Shown piece after piece: positions 24,465-33,905 of a stretch of 64,000 nucleotides of DNA. The translations under genes were made by a program, and so were the position numbers. This stretch comes from CAZIVP01 sp964542915 (lineage in GTDB: Bacteria > Calditrichota > Calditrichia > Calditrichales > Calditrichaceae), in NCBI GenBank assembly GCA_964542915.1, contig CAZIVP010000007.1:62001-126000 (forward strand). The letters are read 5' to 3'. The notes under the pieces were generated by a model that saw nothing but the letters and a program-made list of their open reading frames with translations, made no database searches and was not told the DNA's origin. Within the stretch, counting starts at the first letter, position 1, and each line of letters starts with the position of its first letter.

Positions 24465-27059
24465 ATGAAAAAGTATTTTCTGATTATGTTTATGTTGATC
24501 CTGTCTTTAGTTGGCTCGGCTATATGTCAAAGTGTATCATTGGAGCCTTATGGCGTTTCGCCCCGTGACGCCGACCAGGACACGACCGACATGTTTGATG
24601 TTGCGTATAACGGGTTGCTTAACGTGGGCGTTGAAACGCAAATGTACTTTAAAGGTGTAAAGGACGGTGCACGTTTAACCAGCCCTGGCTGGACTGTGAC
24701 GCAAAAACCACAAAACTCCATGGCCGATTTCACAACCGTAACCGATATGGATACCTCTACCCAGGTAGCCGCCTTTCAAACGGATTCGGTGGGCGTCTAT
24801 GTCATTGAGTTTGCCGATGAAGGTCAATCGGCTACGCTGACCATTCACGCAGGTTTGTATGTGGGCATAGAAGATGGCAGCTGTAATGCCTGCCACAGTT
24901 CGGTCGTCACGGAATGGGAACAAACAGGTCACTACAGTCTTTTTGAAGAAGGCATTAAAGGTGAGGCGAGCGACCACTATGCATCCCATTGTATATCCTG
25001 TCATGTTACCGGCTACGATACCAACGCCGATAATGACGGCTTTGACGACCGCGAATTTGTCTTTCCCGATTCGCTCTATCCGGCACAATGGGATACGCTC
25101 AACGAAAAATACCCGGATGCAATGAAGCTGGCGCGGGTTCAGTGTGAAAGTTGCCACGGTCCCGGTAACGATCATTTTGCAGCTACGGATAATTCTAAAA
25201 TGGTTTCCACTTTGTCATCGGATAATTGCGCCTGGTGCCATGATTCCGGTTCGCATCATGTCTATCCGGAGCAGTGGGATATTTCCGGTCATGCCAATCC
25301 GGTAGCCTATCCAACAACACGCGCCGGCTGCGTGCGCTGCCATTCCGGGCAGGGATTTGTCCAATTCACCAAAGGCGAGGAAACGACCGCTGGTTATGTT
25401 CCCATTACCTGTGCTTCCTGCCATGATCCCCACAGTGTAACAAACGAGCATCAGGTTCGTACCGTCGAAGCAACATTAGCCAATGACATGGCGGTTCAAA
25501 AAGGCGGAACCGGTAAATTGTGTATGAACTGTCATCAGAGTCGACGTGAAGCGAACAGTTATTCCGATGAACCGCACAGCCATTACGGTCCCCACTATGT
25601 TCCGCAGGCGGATATGCTGATCGGTACAAATGCCGTAACCTTTGGCAAACGCTTACCCTCATCCGCTCATTTTAGTGATATTGAAAACGGCTGCGTCGAT
25701 TGCCATATGGAAGGCGCTCATGTGGATGAAGAAGATAACGTATTACTGGTCGGCGGGCACTCCTTTCAAGTGGTTGATGATGAAGGCAATCATAATGTAG
25801 TTATATGTGAAGACTGCCATGGCGATGTGGGTACAACCTTCGCAGACAAAAAATATTACTATAATGGCAACGCCGATCACGATGGGGACGATGTGGAAGA
25901 AGGAGTTCAAATGGAAGTGGCTGGTTTGATGGAAGAGCTGGCGGCCATGTTGCCGGCCGCAGAAGGGCATGATGCTTACGATCCTCATGATGATGTGGAT
26001 GAAACCTGGACGCGAACGGAATTGAAAGCCGCTTACAATTATGAAATGGTTTACTATGATGGCAGCCACGGTCTCCATAATCCCGCTTTTACCGTCGCCC
26101 TGCTGAAAGTTTCGATTCGGGCATTGGAAAATTCGGCTCTTGACGGCGAAATCGTTGCTATTGACGATGTCCCCAATGACCAGGGTAAACAGGTTAAAAT
26201 AATATGGGATAAATTTGCCGACGATGGTGTGGCCGTTGATCCTGTCGAAACCTATAAAGTTAAACGTTATGACGCGTATGACGACGTCTGGACAGATGTG
26301 GGCGAAACGAGCGCGGACGGCAGTATGCGTTATGCTATGGTCGTTCCGACGGTGTTTGATTCTACTGCAGATGAAACCGGGATGACCACCTTTCAAGTTG
26401 TAGCCGTAAGCGAAGGCGGCAATATTCACGCATCCACGCCGGCCGAAGGCTATTCGGTGGATAATCTTATACCGCACGCGCCTGTTAACACCTCGGCTCT
26501 GGTTGCCGAAAATAGCGTCGATGTATCATGGGAAGCGCCCGATGATCCTGATATTAACTATTATATCGTATATCGTTCGGAAACCGAGGGATTCATTGCC
26601 AATGAAGAAACCAAAGTGGGCACTACGACCGAGCTCTATTTCACGGATAGCAACCTGGAAGACGGAACCTATTTTTACAAGGTTGCGGCGGTGGACTTCT
26701 CCGGCAATCGCGGCGTGTTGTCCACAGAAGTCAGTGGTGAAGTAACGGCCATTGGCGACGAACAGGTTATTCCCACCGAGTTTGCATTACAGCAAAATTA
26801 TCCCAATCCGTTCAATCCCGGTACGACCATTAGCTTTGCTCTCAAACAAACAGGTAAAGTTAAACTGACCGTGTACAATTCTATCGGACAAATGGTGCAA
26901 ACGCTGATCAACGAAGAGATGAACACCGGCAACTATTCGGTCAATTTTAACGCGGCAAATTTATCCTCGGGCGTTTATTTTTATCGTATCACCGTGACGG
27001 ATGTGTCCAATAATGCAATCGTTTTTGAACAGATGCGCAAAATGATCCTTATGAAATAA
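24465..27059 (+). CDS. Secreted nine-haem c-type cytochrome with type IX sorting domain
   Basis: 864 residues. A signal peptide (MKKYFLIMFMLILSLVGSAICQS) is followed by a short beta domain (about 25-130). Nine CxxCH motifs then lie between residues about 139 and 453: CNACH, CISCH, CESCH, CAWCH, CVRCH, CASCH, CMNCH, CVDCH, CEDCH. The helical DGSHGLHNPAFTVALLKVS stretch near 540 resembles the end of cytochrome c554/NrfA-like domains. One or two fibronectin-III-like domains follow (about 570-765), then a C-terminal sorting domain starting FALQQNYPNPFNPG and ending SGVYFYRI. This arrangement suggests export across the outer membrane by type IX secretion and surface attachment, for extracellular electron transfer or reduction of an oxyanion. 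Good ribosome site (GGAGGG). The substrate is unknown. Confidence 0.92.
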   Translation: MKKYFLIMFMLILSLVGSAICQSVSLEPYGVSPRDADQDTTDMFDVAYNGLLNVGVETQMYFKGVKDGARLTSPGWTVTQKPQNSMADFTTVTDMDTSTQVAAFQTDSVGVYVIEFADEGQSATLTIHAGLYVGIEDGSCNACHSSVVTEWEQTGHYSLFEEGIKGEASDHYASHCISCHVTGYDTNADNDGFDDREFVFPDSLYPAQWDTLNEKYPDAMKLARVQCESCHGPGNDHFAATDNSKMVSTLSSDNCAWCHDSGSHHVYPEQWDISGHANPVAYPTTRAGCVRCHSGQGFVQFTKGEETTAGYVPITCASCHDPHSVTNEHQVRTVEATLANDMAVQKGGTGKLCMNCHQSRREANSYSDEPHSHYGPHYVPQADMLIGTNAVTFGKRLPSSAHFSDIENGCVDCHMEGAHVDEEDNVLLVGGHSFQVVDDEGNHNVVICEDCHGDVGTTFADKKYYYNGNADHDGDDVEEGVQMEVAGLMEELAAMLPAAEGHDAYDPHDDVDETWTRTELKAAYNYEMVYYDGSHGLHNPAFTVALLKVSIRALENSALDGEIVAIDDVPNDQGKQVKIIWDKFADDGVAVDPVETYKVKRYDAYDDVWTDVGETSADGSMRYAMVVPTVFDSTADETGMTTFQVVAVSEGGNIHASTPAEGYSVDNLIPHAPVNTSALVAENSVDVSWEAPDDPDINYYIVYRSETEGFIANEETKVGTTTELYFTDSNLEDGTYFYKVAAVDFSGNRGVLSTEVSGEVTAIGDEQVIPTEFALQQNYPNPFNPGTTISFALKQTGKVKLTVYNSIGQMVQTLINEEMNTGNYSVNFNAANLSSGVYFYRITVTDVSNNAIVFEQMRKMILMK

Positions 27060-27070
27060 CTGCAAACCCT

Positions 27071-27098
27071 AAGCCTCCCCTCATGGTAGGGGAGGCTT
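27071..27098 (+). terminator. Rho-independent terminator after the cytochrome gene
   Basis: An 11-base perfect stem (AAGCCTCCCCT / AGGGGAGGCTT) with a six-base loop (CATGGT), then TGTTT. It starts 11 bases after the cytochrome stop codon. The stem is GC-rich and complete; the T-run is short and interrupted. Confidence 0.85.
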
Positions 27099-27139
27099 TG
27101 TTTAATAAACGTATCAGAACAAACATAAGCGGGCAAGCA

Positions 27140-27538
27140 ATGACCATATTGACGGTCTCAGAGGATGCATATCTTATTGAATGTTTTGCCGCCGCCGCAG
27201 AAAAGTTCAACGTTACGTTTCGGGTGTTCGGCGAGGAGTCGGATGTTTTTCAGATTTATATTCAAATTTGCCGTCATGTACCCTCCGTACTAATTATCGA
27301 TGATGACTATACCAGGCCGGATAGCCATCGTTTGTTGCAAGCCGTACGCGAACCCTATCCCAATATGTTATTTATTTTTATAGCCTCCCGTTTCAGAATG
27401 GAAACGGTCCGTAGCATTTCACCCCTTGGGATTCACTATTTTGGAATGAAGCCGTTGAGCCGCCATGAACTGTATGATTTATTCACAAGTATGGTTCAGA
27501 TGTGTAAAAAATGGCAAACCAAGCGATTTTCAATATAA
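27140..27538 (+). CDS. Small receiver-like (CheY-fold) protein
   Basis: 132 residues from the ATG at 27140; longer frames would begin inside the terminator hairpin. The pattern is that of a stand-alone receiver: TILTVSEDAYLIE at strand 1, SVLIIDDDYTRPDS at strand 3 with Asp residues that could be phosphorylated, FIFIASRF at strand 4 (Ser in place of the usual Ser/Thr), and YFGMKPLSRHELYDLF with the conserved Lys-Pro. The acidic pair normally found after strand 1 is replaced (SEDA), so phosphorylation may be weak. It has no output domain. It follows the cytochrome gene but is separated from it by a terminator. Role unknown. Confidence 0.65.
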   Translation: MTILTVSEDAYLIECFAAAAEKFNVTFRVFGEESDVFQIYIQICRHVPSVLIIDDDYTRPDSHRLLQAVREPYPNMLFIFIASRFRMETVRSISPLGIHYFGMKPLSRHELYDLFTSMVQMCKKWQTKRFSI

Positions 27539-27759
27539 GTTGTTCAGTAGAGGAACAATATTCTACCGATTAAAAGTCTATTAGCGGATGATTATTTGAT
27601 CTTAGTGAGGCGCATTCATTCCTGGATCGACCCATTCAAAAACGTAATCAAAATAGTCAAATTATTTCTTTCGAGTCTTTACTTTCATAACTTTGTTTAA
27701 AACAGGCGAAGGATTTTGGTATTCGCATCGCTTTTAAATCGAGCTATATTGGAATCGAT

Positions 27760-28524
27760 ATGAAGGAATCAAACACTTTAATCATTGCTCATCGCGGAGC
27801 TTCGTATGATGCTCCGGAGAACACGCTGGAAGCGGTGCATTTGGCCTGGGAACAACAAGCCGACGCCGTCGAAGTGGATGTGCATCTCTCTGCGGACGGT
27901 CATTTGATGGTTATCCATGATGACAATACGCAACGAACGGCAGGCAGAGATCGACGGGTCAGGGAGCAGACGTTACAGCAATTGAAAAAACTGGATGCAG
28001 GCAGCTGGAAAGATAAGCGCTGGGCGGGCGCACGCATCCCTACACTAAATGAAGTTTTACAAACAGTGCCGCCCGAAAAAGGCATATGTATCGAGATTAA
28101 GGGCGGCGCCGATTGTTTGCCTGTTATTAGGGAAACAATCAACGCAACCTCCATTTCTGAAGAACAAATAATCATGATGGATTTTGATTTGGAGGTTGTA
28201 AAAAAAGCGAAAAATAAATTTAAGCGTTGTACCATTCTGTGGTTGGTAGACTTGTTGCCTTTCCGACAAACGGACGTCGATCAAATTAAGCGCCCGATTT
28301 TGAAAAGATGTGCGGAAGCCGGCCTGGACGGCATCGGTCTGCGTTTGGACCGGTCGATGGCCGATCGCGTCGTTACGGAAATGAAGCAATTCAATCTCGA
28401 CAGTTATGTTTGGACAGTCAACGATGGCGACGATGCCCGGTATTTTCAGTCCATCGGAATGAAAGGAATCACAACCGATCGTCCCGGGTGGCTGAGAAAA
28501 AAGCTCCACCCCCGGAGAAAATAG
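27760..28524 (+). CDS. Glycerophosphodiester phosphodiesterase
   Basis: 254 residues of the GDPD TIM-barrel family (UgpQ-like, cytoplasmic, no signal peptide). It hydrolyses glycerophosphodiesters to glycerol-3-phosphate and an alcohol. IIAHRGASYDAPENT carries the catalytic HRG and the metal-binding EN; VEVDVHLSADGHLMVIHDD carries the metal-binding acidic residues and the second catalytic His. IEIKGG and VWTVNDGDDA are later conserved strands, and GMKGITTDRPGWL is the usual ending. It starts a three-gene run with a hydrolase and GlpD, which together would feed glycerophospholipid head groups into glycolysis. Confidence 0.93.
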   Translation: MKESNTLIIAHRGASYDAPENTLEAVHLAWEQQADAVEVDVHLSADGHLMVIHDDNTQRTAGRDRRVREQTLQQLKKLDAGSWKDKRWAGARIPTLNEVLQTVPPEKGICIEIKGGADCLPVIRETINATSISEEQIIMMDFDLEVVKKAKNKFKRCTILWLVDLLPFRQTDVDQIKRPILKRCAEAGLDGIGLRLDRSMADRVVTEMKQFNLDSYVWTVNDGDDARYFQSIGMKGITTDRPGWLRKKLHPRRK

Positions 28525-28560
28525 TAACGATGACCGACTCTAAAAATCGATTGAACGCGG

Positions 28561-29553
28561 ATGAATAAGATCATTATAGGTATTCATGGGTTGGGTAATA
28601 AGCCGCATCAAATCTTATTAAAACGCTGGTGGAAAAAAGCCCTATTGGAAGGATTGAAAGACATTCGTTCCGGACGCTTAATCATTCCTTTCCACATGGT
28701 TTACTGGGCCGATGTATTGCACGAAAAATCGTTGAAACCGTGGATTCGCGACAGGGAGCATCCCCAATATTTGGAAGAGCCGTATAGTAAAAGTCCCGGT
28801 CATGAAAGACCTAAAGTATCGCGATGGCGCACTTCGGTCTATAAATATATTGAACAACAATTGGATAAAATATTTCTTAACGCCGATATGACGTTGAATT
28901 ACGGCAGAGTCAACGACGCCATAATCCGGCGGTATTTTAAGGATTTGGATAGCTACTATGCCGGCAAGCCTTCTATAATGGACCCGGAGCGGCCGGCCCG
29001 CGATGTCATTCACGAGCGGCTGCAATCCGTGCTGAAAAAATACCGGAAGAAGGACATTCTTTTAATCGCCCATTCCATGGGTTCCATTGTTGCTTATGAT
29101 GTACTTACGCAGGCGCCGGAGTCTATTCGAATTCACACCTTTGTTACGATAGGTTCGCCGCTGGGCTTACCGGCAGTGGTGAGCCGTATCTTCAGCCGGC
29201 AAAAAGAAGGAGCTGAAAAAGACCCGCGTCTCCGGGCTCCGGATAATATCACGAAACACTGGTACAATCTTTCCGACCTGGAGGATCGTGTTGCGCTTGA
29301 CCATACGCTTGCCGATGACTATCTACCAAACAGCCAAGGTGTTCAGGCGGTTGATATCAAAGTTTATAATGATTATATGATAAATAATAGGCGTAACCCC
29401 CACAAATCGTACGGATACCTGCGCACGCCGGAAATGGCCGGCATAATCGAATCGTTTTTGGCTGAAGAAAAAATCCAATACTTAAACAAAGCTTATCGCC
29501 GAGTTCGGCGGTTCATTGGTCAGTTAAATCAGCGATTTTTGGGCAGCCGATAA
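28561..29553 (+). CDS. Alpha/beta hydrolase (putative esterase or phospholipase)
   Basis: 330 residues, cytoplasmic by sequence. The first strand is IIIGIHGLGNKPH, giving the HG oxyanion motif. The nucleophile elbow is LLIAHSMGSIVAYDVL (G/AHSMG with the catalytic Ser). FVTIGSPLGLPAV follows as in lipases. A DLEDRVALDHTLADDY segment and HKSYGYL near the end could supply the Asp and His of the triad. It sits 36 bases after the GDPD gene and 16 before glpD, which fits a role in taking apart phospholipids or glycerol esters, but the substrate cannot be read from sequence. Confidence 0.8.
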   Translation: MNKIIIGIHGLGNKPHQILLKRWWKKALLEGLKDIRSGRLIIPFHMVYWADVLHEKSLKPWIRDREHPQYLEEPYSKSPGHERPKVSRWRTSVYKYIEQQLDKIFLNADMTLNYGRVNDAIIRRYFKDLDSYYAGKPSIMDPERPARDVIHERLQSVLKKYRKKDILLIAHSMGSIVAYDVLTQAPESIRIHTFVTIGSPLGLPAVVSRIFSRQKEGAEKDPRLRAPDNITKHWYNLSDLEDRVALDHTLADDYLPNSQGVQAVDIKVYNDYMINNRRNPHKSYGYLRTPEMAGIIESFLAEEKIQYLNKAYRRVRRFIGQLNQRFLGSR

Positions 29554-29569
29554 ACCAAGAGGGAGTTTT

Positions 29570-31144
29570 ATGCAGCGCGACACAATGATTGCAAAAATCG
29601 AGGATAAGTCTGCCCACTGGGAAGTTATCATTGTCGGAGGCGGCGCGACCGGTCTCGGTATCGCCTTGGATGCCGCTTCCAGGGGCTACCGGACGCTGCT
29701 ACTGGAACGAGGCGATTTTGGTCAGGGTACGTCCAGCCGAAGCACAAAGCTTGTTCACGGCGGCGTCCGTTACCTGCAGCAGGGCAATATCAATCTGGTT
29801 CTGGAAGCGCTGCGAGAGCGCGGAATCTTGAGACGTAACGCACCCCACTTAGTGCATGATCTACCATTTGTCGTTCCCAATTATGACTGGTGGGAAGGGC
29901 CGTTTTACGGTTTGGGGCTCAAAATTTACGATCTCATGGCCGGTAAGGAGGGGCTGGGTAAATCGAAAATCATATCAAGAGAAGAAACCCTGAAGCACAT
30001 ACCGACGATCGAAACGGAGGGCTTGAACAGCGGAGTAATTTATTATGACGGCCAGTTCGACGATGCCCGTCTTATTATCAATCTCGCGCGCACTGCCGCC
30101 GAACAGGGGGCGGTGCTGATTAATTATATGAACGTGAACGACGTCATCAAAGAGAATGAAATGATTTGTGGAGTGATCGCCGTCGATCTGGAGAATGAAA
30201 AGGAGTATACTCTGCATGCGGATGTTGTGGTAAACGCTGCAGGACCTTACGCCGACCACCTGCGGCAAATGGACGATGCCAGCGTTAAATCCATTATTCA
30301 ACCGAGTCAGGGTGTGCATCTGGTGCTGGATCGCAAATTTTTACCCGGCGACAGCGCCATCATGGTTCCCCACACCGCCGACGGGCGCGTGATGTTCGCG
30401 ATCCCCTGGTACGATCGTGTAATTCTTGGCACAACCGACACGGCGCTCGATGAAATTCCGGAAGAACCTTTACCCTTCCCTGAGGAGATCGCATTTTTAT
30501 TGCAACATGCGGCGCATTATTTGAGCAAAGATCCGACGGAAGAAGACGTTCTCAGCGTGTTTGCGGGTATCCGGCCTCTTGTACTGGATCCGAACGTCAA
30601 AAATACCGCTTCCGTTTCGCGCGATCATGTTATTCACATTTCAAAAGCGGGACTCATAACCATCGCCGGCGGTAAATGGACGACCTACCGCAAGATGGCG
30701 GAAGAAACCATGGAGAAAGTCATTCTTGTGGGTAATCTGGAGCCGCAGCCCTGCACCACTGAATCGTTGCACATACACGGATACCATAACCATGCCGATG
30801 CCTTTGGCGCGCGACGTTTTTACGGCTTGGACGCCGTTGAGCTGGAGCAGTTTCTACAAGATAAAAAAGTCTACAACGAACGCCTGTATGAATCTTCGGA
30901 TTTTGTAGCCGGTGAAGTTATCTGGGCCGTCCGGCGCGAAATGGCGCGAACGGTGGAGGACGTGTTGGCGCGGCGCAGGCGTATCTTGGTTCTGGACGCC
31001 CGCGCCGCCGTTGAAATGGCGCCTAAAGTGGCTCGACTTATGCGCAAAGAACTGGCTAAAGGCCGCAAATGGGAAAAACAACAGATCGAGACCTTTACGC
31101 AGTTGGCGCGCCATTACCTGGTCAATGCCGGCGGTGATTCATAA
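29570..31144 (+). CDS. glpD: Glycerol-3-phosphate dehydrogenase, FAD-dependent
   Basis: 524 residues, normal for GlpD, the membrane-bound flavoenzyme that oxidises glycerol-3-phosphate to dihydroxyacetone phosphate and passes electrons to quinone. The FAD-binding motif is VIIVGGGATGLGIALDAASRGY. RSTKLVHGGVRYLQQG is a conserved substrate/flavin region. Further blocks are DARLIINLARTAAEQGA, VVNAAGPYAD, IPWYDRVILGTTDT, and GGKWTTYRKMAEE, a strong family signature. The C-terminal DAO_C domain (about 395-524) is present. The ATG at 29570 follows AGAGGGAG; an ATG at 29585 is also possible. It completes the glycerophospholipid operon. Confidence 0.96.
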   Translation: MQRDTMIAKIEDKSAHWEVIIVGGGATGLGIALDAASRGYRTLLLERGDFGQGTSSRSTKLVHGGVRYLQQGNINLVLEALRERGILRRNAPHLVHDLPFVVPNYDWWEGPFYGLGLKIYDLMAGKEGLGKSKIISREETLKHIPTIETEGLNSGVIYYDGQFDDARLIINLARTAAEQGAVLINYMNVNDVIKENEMICGVIAVDLENEKEYTLHADVVVNAAGPYADHLRQMDDASVKSIIQPSQGVHLVLDRKFLPGDSAIMVPHTADGRVMFAIPWYDRVILGTTDTALDEIPEEPLPFPEEIAFLLQHAAHYLSKDPTEEDVLSVFAGIRPLVLDPNVKNTASVSRDHVIHISKAGLITIAGGKWTTYRKMAEETMEKVILVGNLEPQPCTTESLHIHGYHNHADAFGARRFYGLDAVELEQFLQDKKVYNERLYESSDFVAGEVIWAVRREMARTVEDVLARRRRILVLDARAAVEMAPKVARLMRKELAKGRKWEKQQIETFTQLARHYLVNAGGDS

Positions 31145-31185
31145 GCAAACCGACGAAATAATGAGTTTATGCTGCAGGTGATCGC

Positions 31186-32889
31186 TCAGTATCCGATGGC
31201 CTGGCCATCCTTGCGCGACTCCGAAGCGCCGTAATAAACGCCCGCTTCATAATCATACATGATCGCCTGATATCCGCCGAACCCGCCCACGCGGTAGTCC
31301 ACGTCGTGTCCCATTTTTAATAGTTCGCGGACGGTTTGATAGGGGATGCCGCTCTCCAAATAGACCGTACCGCCGTCCTCCATCACCTCGCCGGTGGGTT
31401 GGGATGAACCGTTATGTACCACACGCGGCGCGTCGCCGGCTTCCTGCAGATTCATATCAAAATCAATCATATTAATGATGATCTGGGCATGGCCCTGCGG
31501 TTGGGTCGCTCCTCCCATTACGCCGAAACTCATGAACGGCTTACCGTCTTTGGTGATAAAAGCAGGGATAATCGTATGAAACGGGCGCTTGCCGGGTAGG
31601 TAAGTATTGAAATGATTTTCTTCGAGATTGAACAATTTACCGCGGTTCTGTAAAACAAACCCCAAATCGCCGGGCGTCATTCCGGAACCGAGTCCCCAGT
31701 AATTACTCTGTATCAGAGAAACCATGTTACCGTCTTTATCGGCCACGGTCAGATAGATGGTATCGCCTTCCTTTAAAACGGGCTCGCCGGCATCGAATGA
31801 CCGTGCCGCGCCGCGGGGATCGATCAATTTCCGACGCTTTTCCGCATATGATTTGGATATTAACTGCTCAACCGGAATTTCATTGAAGGCGGGATCGGCA
31901 TAAAATTTAGCCCGATCTTCGAACGCCAGTTTTTTGGCTTCAACAAAGTGATGAATGTATTCGGCGCTGCCGAATCCCATTGATCGAATATCAAAGCCTT
32001 CCAGGATATTAAGAATTTGCAGGGCTGCAATACCCTGGCCGTTGGGCGGCAATTCCCATACATCATACCCCCGGTAATTGCTGGAAACGGGTTCGACCCA
32101 TTCGGAACGATGATTTGCCAGGTCCTCATAACTTAAAAATCCATCGACTTTTTCCATATAGGCGGCAATTTTTCGGGCAATTTCGCCGCGGTAAAAGGCA
32201 TCACGTCCGTTATCGGCAATCAACTGCAGTGTATTTGCCAGTCTCGGATTCTTGAAAATCTGACCTTTCCCCGGTGCTTTGCCGCCGGGCATAAATGTTT
32301 CGGCAAAACCGGGATACCTGCTTAGCACAGGTCCCTGTCGCTGCCAGTAATACGCGATCACTTCGCTGACAGGGAAGCCATTGCGGGCGTAATCGATCGC
32401 CGGTTGCAGAACAGACGGTATATCCAGCTTACCGAATTTACGGTGCAACTCGAACCAGCCGTCCACGCAGCCCGGAACGGTAACGGGCAGTGGACCATAC
32501 GGCGGTATCGATTGATAATCGTTATCTTTAAAAAAATCCAGCGTAAGCGCTTGCGGTGAACGGCCGCTGGCATTCAAACCATATAAACGTTCGCTTTCCG
32601 CATCCCAGACAATGGCGAACAGATCGCCGCCGATGCCGTTACCCGTGGGTTCCATCAAACCGAGGCAGGCGTTGGCGGCGATGGAGGCATCCACGGCCGA
32701 GCCGCCCTTCTTTAAAATTTCAATGGCAACTTGCGTAGCCAGTGGTTGGCTGGTTGCCGCCATCCCGTGTTGGCCGATCACTTCGGATCGGGAAGCAAAT
32801 GTTTTACCCGTTATTCGGTCAAATGCAAAACCACGGGTGGACATCAAAGCGCAACAAAAAATGAGCATAAAAATCCATGATTTTCGCAT
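31186..32889 (-). CDS. Gamma-glutamyltransferase-family Ntn hydrolase, exported
   Basis: 567 residues with a signal peptide (MRKSWIFMLIFCCALMSTRGFA). It is the proenzyme of the gamma-glutamyltranspeptidase family: HGMAATSQPLATQVAIEILKKGG at the start of the large subunit, EPTGNGIGGDLFAI, and the autocleavage site at Thr377 (GDTIYLTVADKDGN). The classical enzyme has TTH at the new N-terminus; here it is TIY, followed by VSLIQSN, the form seen in YwrD/acylase-like members. GVMGGATQPQGHAQ and GFGGYQAIM are late conserved glycine motifs. It acts in the periplasm on gamma-glutamyl or acyl amides; glutathione is not assured. It converges with glpD. Confidence 0.88.
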   Translation of the reverse strand: MRKSWIFMLIFCCALMSTRGFAFDRITGKTFASRSEVIGQHGMAATSQPLATQVAIEILKKGGSAVDASIAANACLGLMEPTGNGIGGDLFAIVWDAESERLYGLNASGRSPQALTLDFFKDNDYQSIPPYGPLPVTVPGCVDGWFELHRKFGKLDIPSVLQPAIDYARNGFPVSEVIAYYWQRQGPVLSRYPGFAETFMPGGKAPGKGQIFKNPRLANTLQLIADNGRDAFYRGEIARKIAAYMEKVDGFLSYEDLANHRSEWVEPVSSNYRGYDVWELPPNGQGIAALQILNILEGFDIRSMGFGSAEYIHHFVEAKKLAFEDRAKFYADPAFNEIPVEQLISKSYAEKRRKLIDPRGAARSFDAGEPVLKEGDTIYLTVADKDGNMVSLIQSNYWGLGSGMTPGDLGFVLQNRGKLFNLEENHFNTYLPGKRPFHTIIPAFITKDGKPFMSFGVMGGATQPQGHAQIIINMIDFDMNLQEAGDAPRVVHNGSSQPTGEVMEDGGTVYLESGIPYQTVRELLKMGHDVDYRVGGFGGYQAIMYDYEAGVYYGASESRKDGQAIGY

Positions 32890-33044
32890 GGTTCTCTCCG
32901 CTTATTTATGAAACAATCCGGCAATGAATTCGAACAGAATACGAGAAAAAGCTAATAAAAAAGGAATGATAATGCACATGCTTATTCAATTTTGTAGATT
33001 GTTGCTATGAATCAAATAACAAATCATTGGCCTTGAATTTTCAA

Positions 33045-33461
33045 ATGACGAAGCAAAATCAAATGGAAGAAACGAGAAAACAGTTATTACAGGCCATGGG
33101 GTTTTCCGGGAAGGCCGTCGCCATTCTGGAGAACCAACTGAATATGGGCAATATGGCCGAAGCCGATATCCGGGAACAACATCAGGGCCGTTGCGGCGAT
33201 ATACTTATGCTTTCATTAAAAATCGCTCACGGCTTCATAAAGGACGCCCGTTACGAATACATCGGTTGTGCGGGGTTGCAAGCCTGCGCTTCGGCGATGA
33301 CCGAATTGGTGAAGGGAATGTCCGTAACCGAGGCGGCTGAACTTAATGTGGATCATATTCTGGATTATTTGGAAGGCATACCCCAACAAAAATATGAGTG
33401 CGCCGAGATCTCAAGGGATACGCTTCATAAAGCGCTTGCCCGCCTTTCTAAGCAAAGTTAG
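33045..33461 (+). CDS. IscU/NifU-like iron-sulfur scaffold protein
   Basis: 138 residues from the ATG at 33045; the ATG at 33063 (MEETRKQLLQ) is as likely, and an upstream TTG exists at 33027. The three cluster cysteines of the NifU_N family are present: GRCGDILMLSLKI (with the conserved Asp), YIGCAGLQACASAM, and KYECAEISRDTL. IKDARYEY and TELVKGMSVTEAAEL also match. It would hold a nascent [2Fe-2S] or [4Fe-4S] cluster before delivery. The GCAG form of the second motif is typical of a stand-alone subgroup of anaerobes. No IscS is adjacent, but a NifS-SelD fusion lies 2.2 kb downstream. Confidence 0.85.
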   Translation: MTKQNQMEETRKQLLQAMGFSGKAVAILENQLNMGNMAEADIREQHQGRCGDILMLSLKIAHGFIKDARYEYIGCAGLQACASAMTELVKGMSVTEAAELNVDHILDYLEGIPQQKYECAEISRDTLHKALARLSKQS

Positions 33462-33475
33462 CATCGGTGTGCTTT

Positions 33476-33820
33476 TCAAGTTTGATTTAATTCCTTGATG
33501 CCGGCATCCACATCGTTGTGAATGGAAAAAACTTTGGTGAGCTGTGACATAGCAAAAATACTCTGAACTTTATCCGACAAGTTGGCAAGATGCAGATGCC
33601 CGTCGGCCCGTTGGACCAACTTTAGACATTTCATCAGAGTGCCCACGCCAATACTGTTGATCCAGTTGACGTTGTGCATATCAACGACAATACGACTGAC
33701 GCCTTCTTCGAGGAGTTGTTCGATCTGTTGGTAGAATTCGGTGGTATCAGGCGGGCCCATTAATTTACCTCTCAGTGTTAGTACGGCCACCTTCCGGTGT
33801 ATCGTTTCCTTTATTTTCAT
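33476..33820 (-). CDS. STAS-domain anti-sigma-factor antagonist
   Basis: 114 residues, a single STAS domain like SpoIIAA/RsbV. VAVLTLRGKLMGPPDT is the N-terminal strand pair, SRIVVDMHNVNWINSIGVGTLM holds the Ser (in NSIGVG) normally phosphorylated by an anti-sigma kinase, and LHLANLSDKVQSIF follows. In partner switching, the unphosphorylated form frees a sigma factor or another target. No kinase or phosphatase gene is next to it, so the partner is unknown. It converges with the IscU-like gene, 14 bases away. Confidence 0.88.
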   Translation of the reverse strand: MKIKETIHRKVAVLTLRGKLMGPPDTTEFYQQIEQLLEEGVSRIVVDMHNVNWINSIGVGTLMKCLKLVQRADGHLHLANLSDKVQSIFAMSQLTKVFSIHNDVDAGIKELNQT

Positions 33821-33905
33821 AAGTCACCTCAACACAGAGAACTTAGACCGAATTTTTACGGATTATAACCACAAATTTAGGTAAAAGGTTTTTAATGTCA
33901 AACCA

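Noticed and set aside
25743..26477. 244-codon minus-strand ORF opposite the cytochrome gene
   Set aside because: Antisense shadow of a gene with signal peptide, nine haem motifs and a sorting domain; the shadow protein has no recognisable pattern.
27083..27139. Upstream start for the small receiver-like gene
   Set aside because: The start would lie in the loop of the terminator hairpin; the ATG at 27140 fits the receiver fold better.
27540..27558. Short inverted repeat TTGTTC-N7-GAACAA after the receiver-like gene
   Set aside because: Weak six-base stem without a T-run; not convincing as a terminator or operator.
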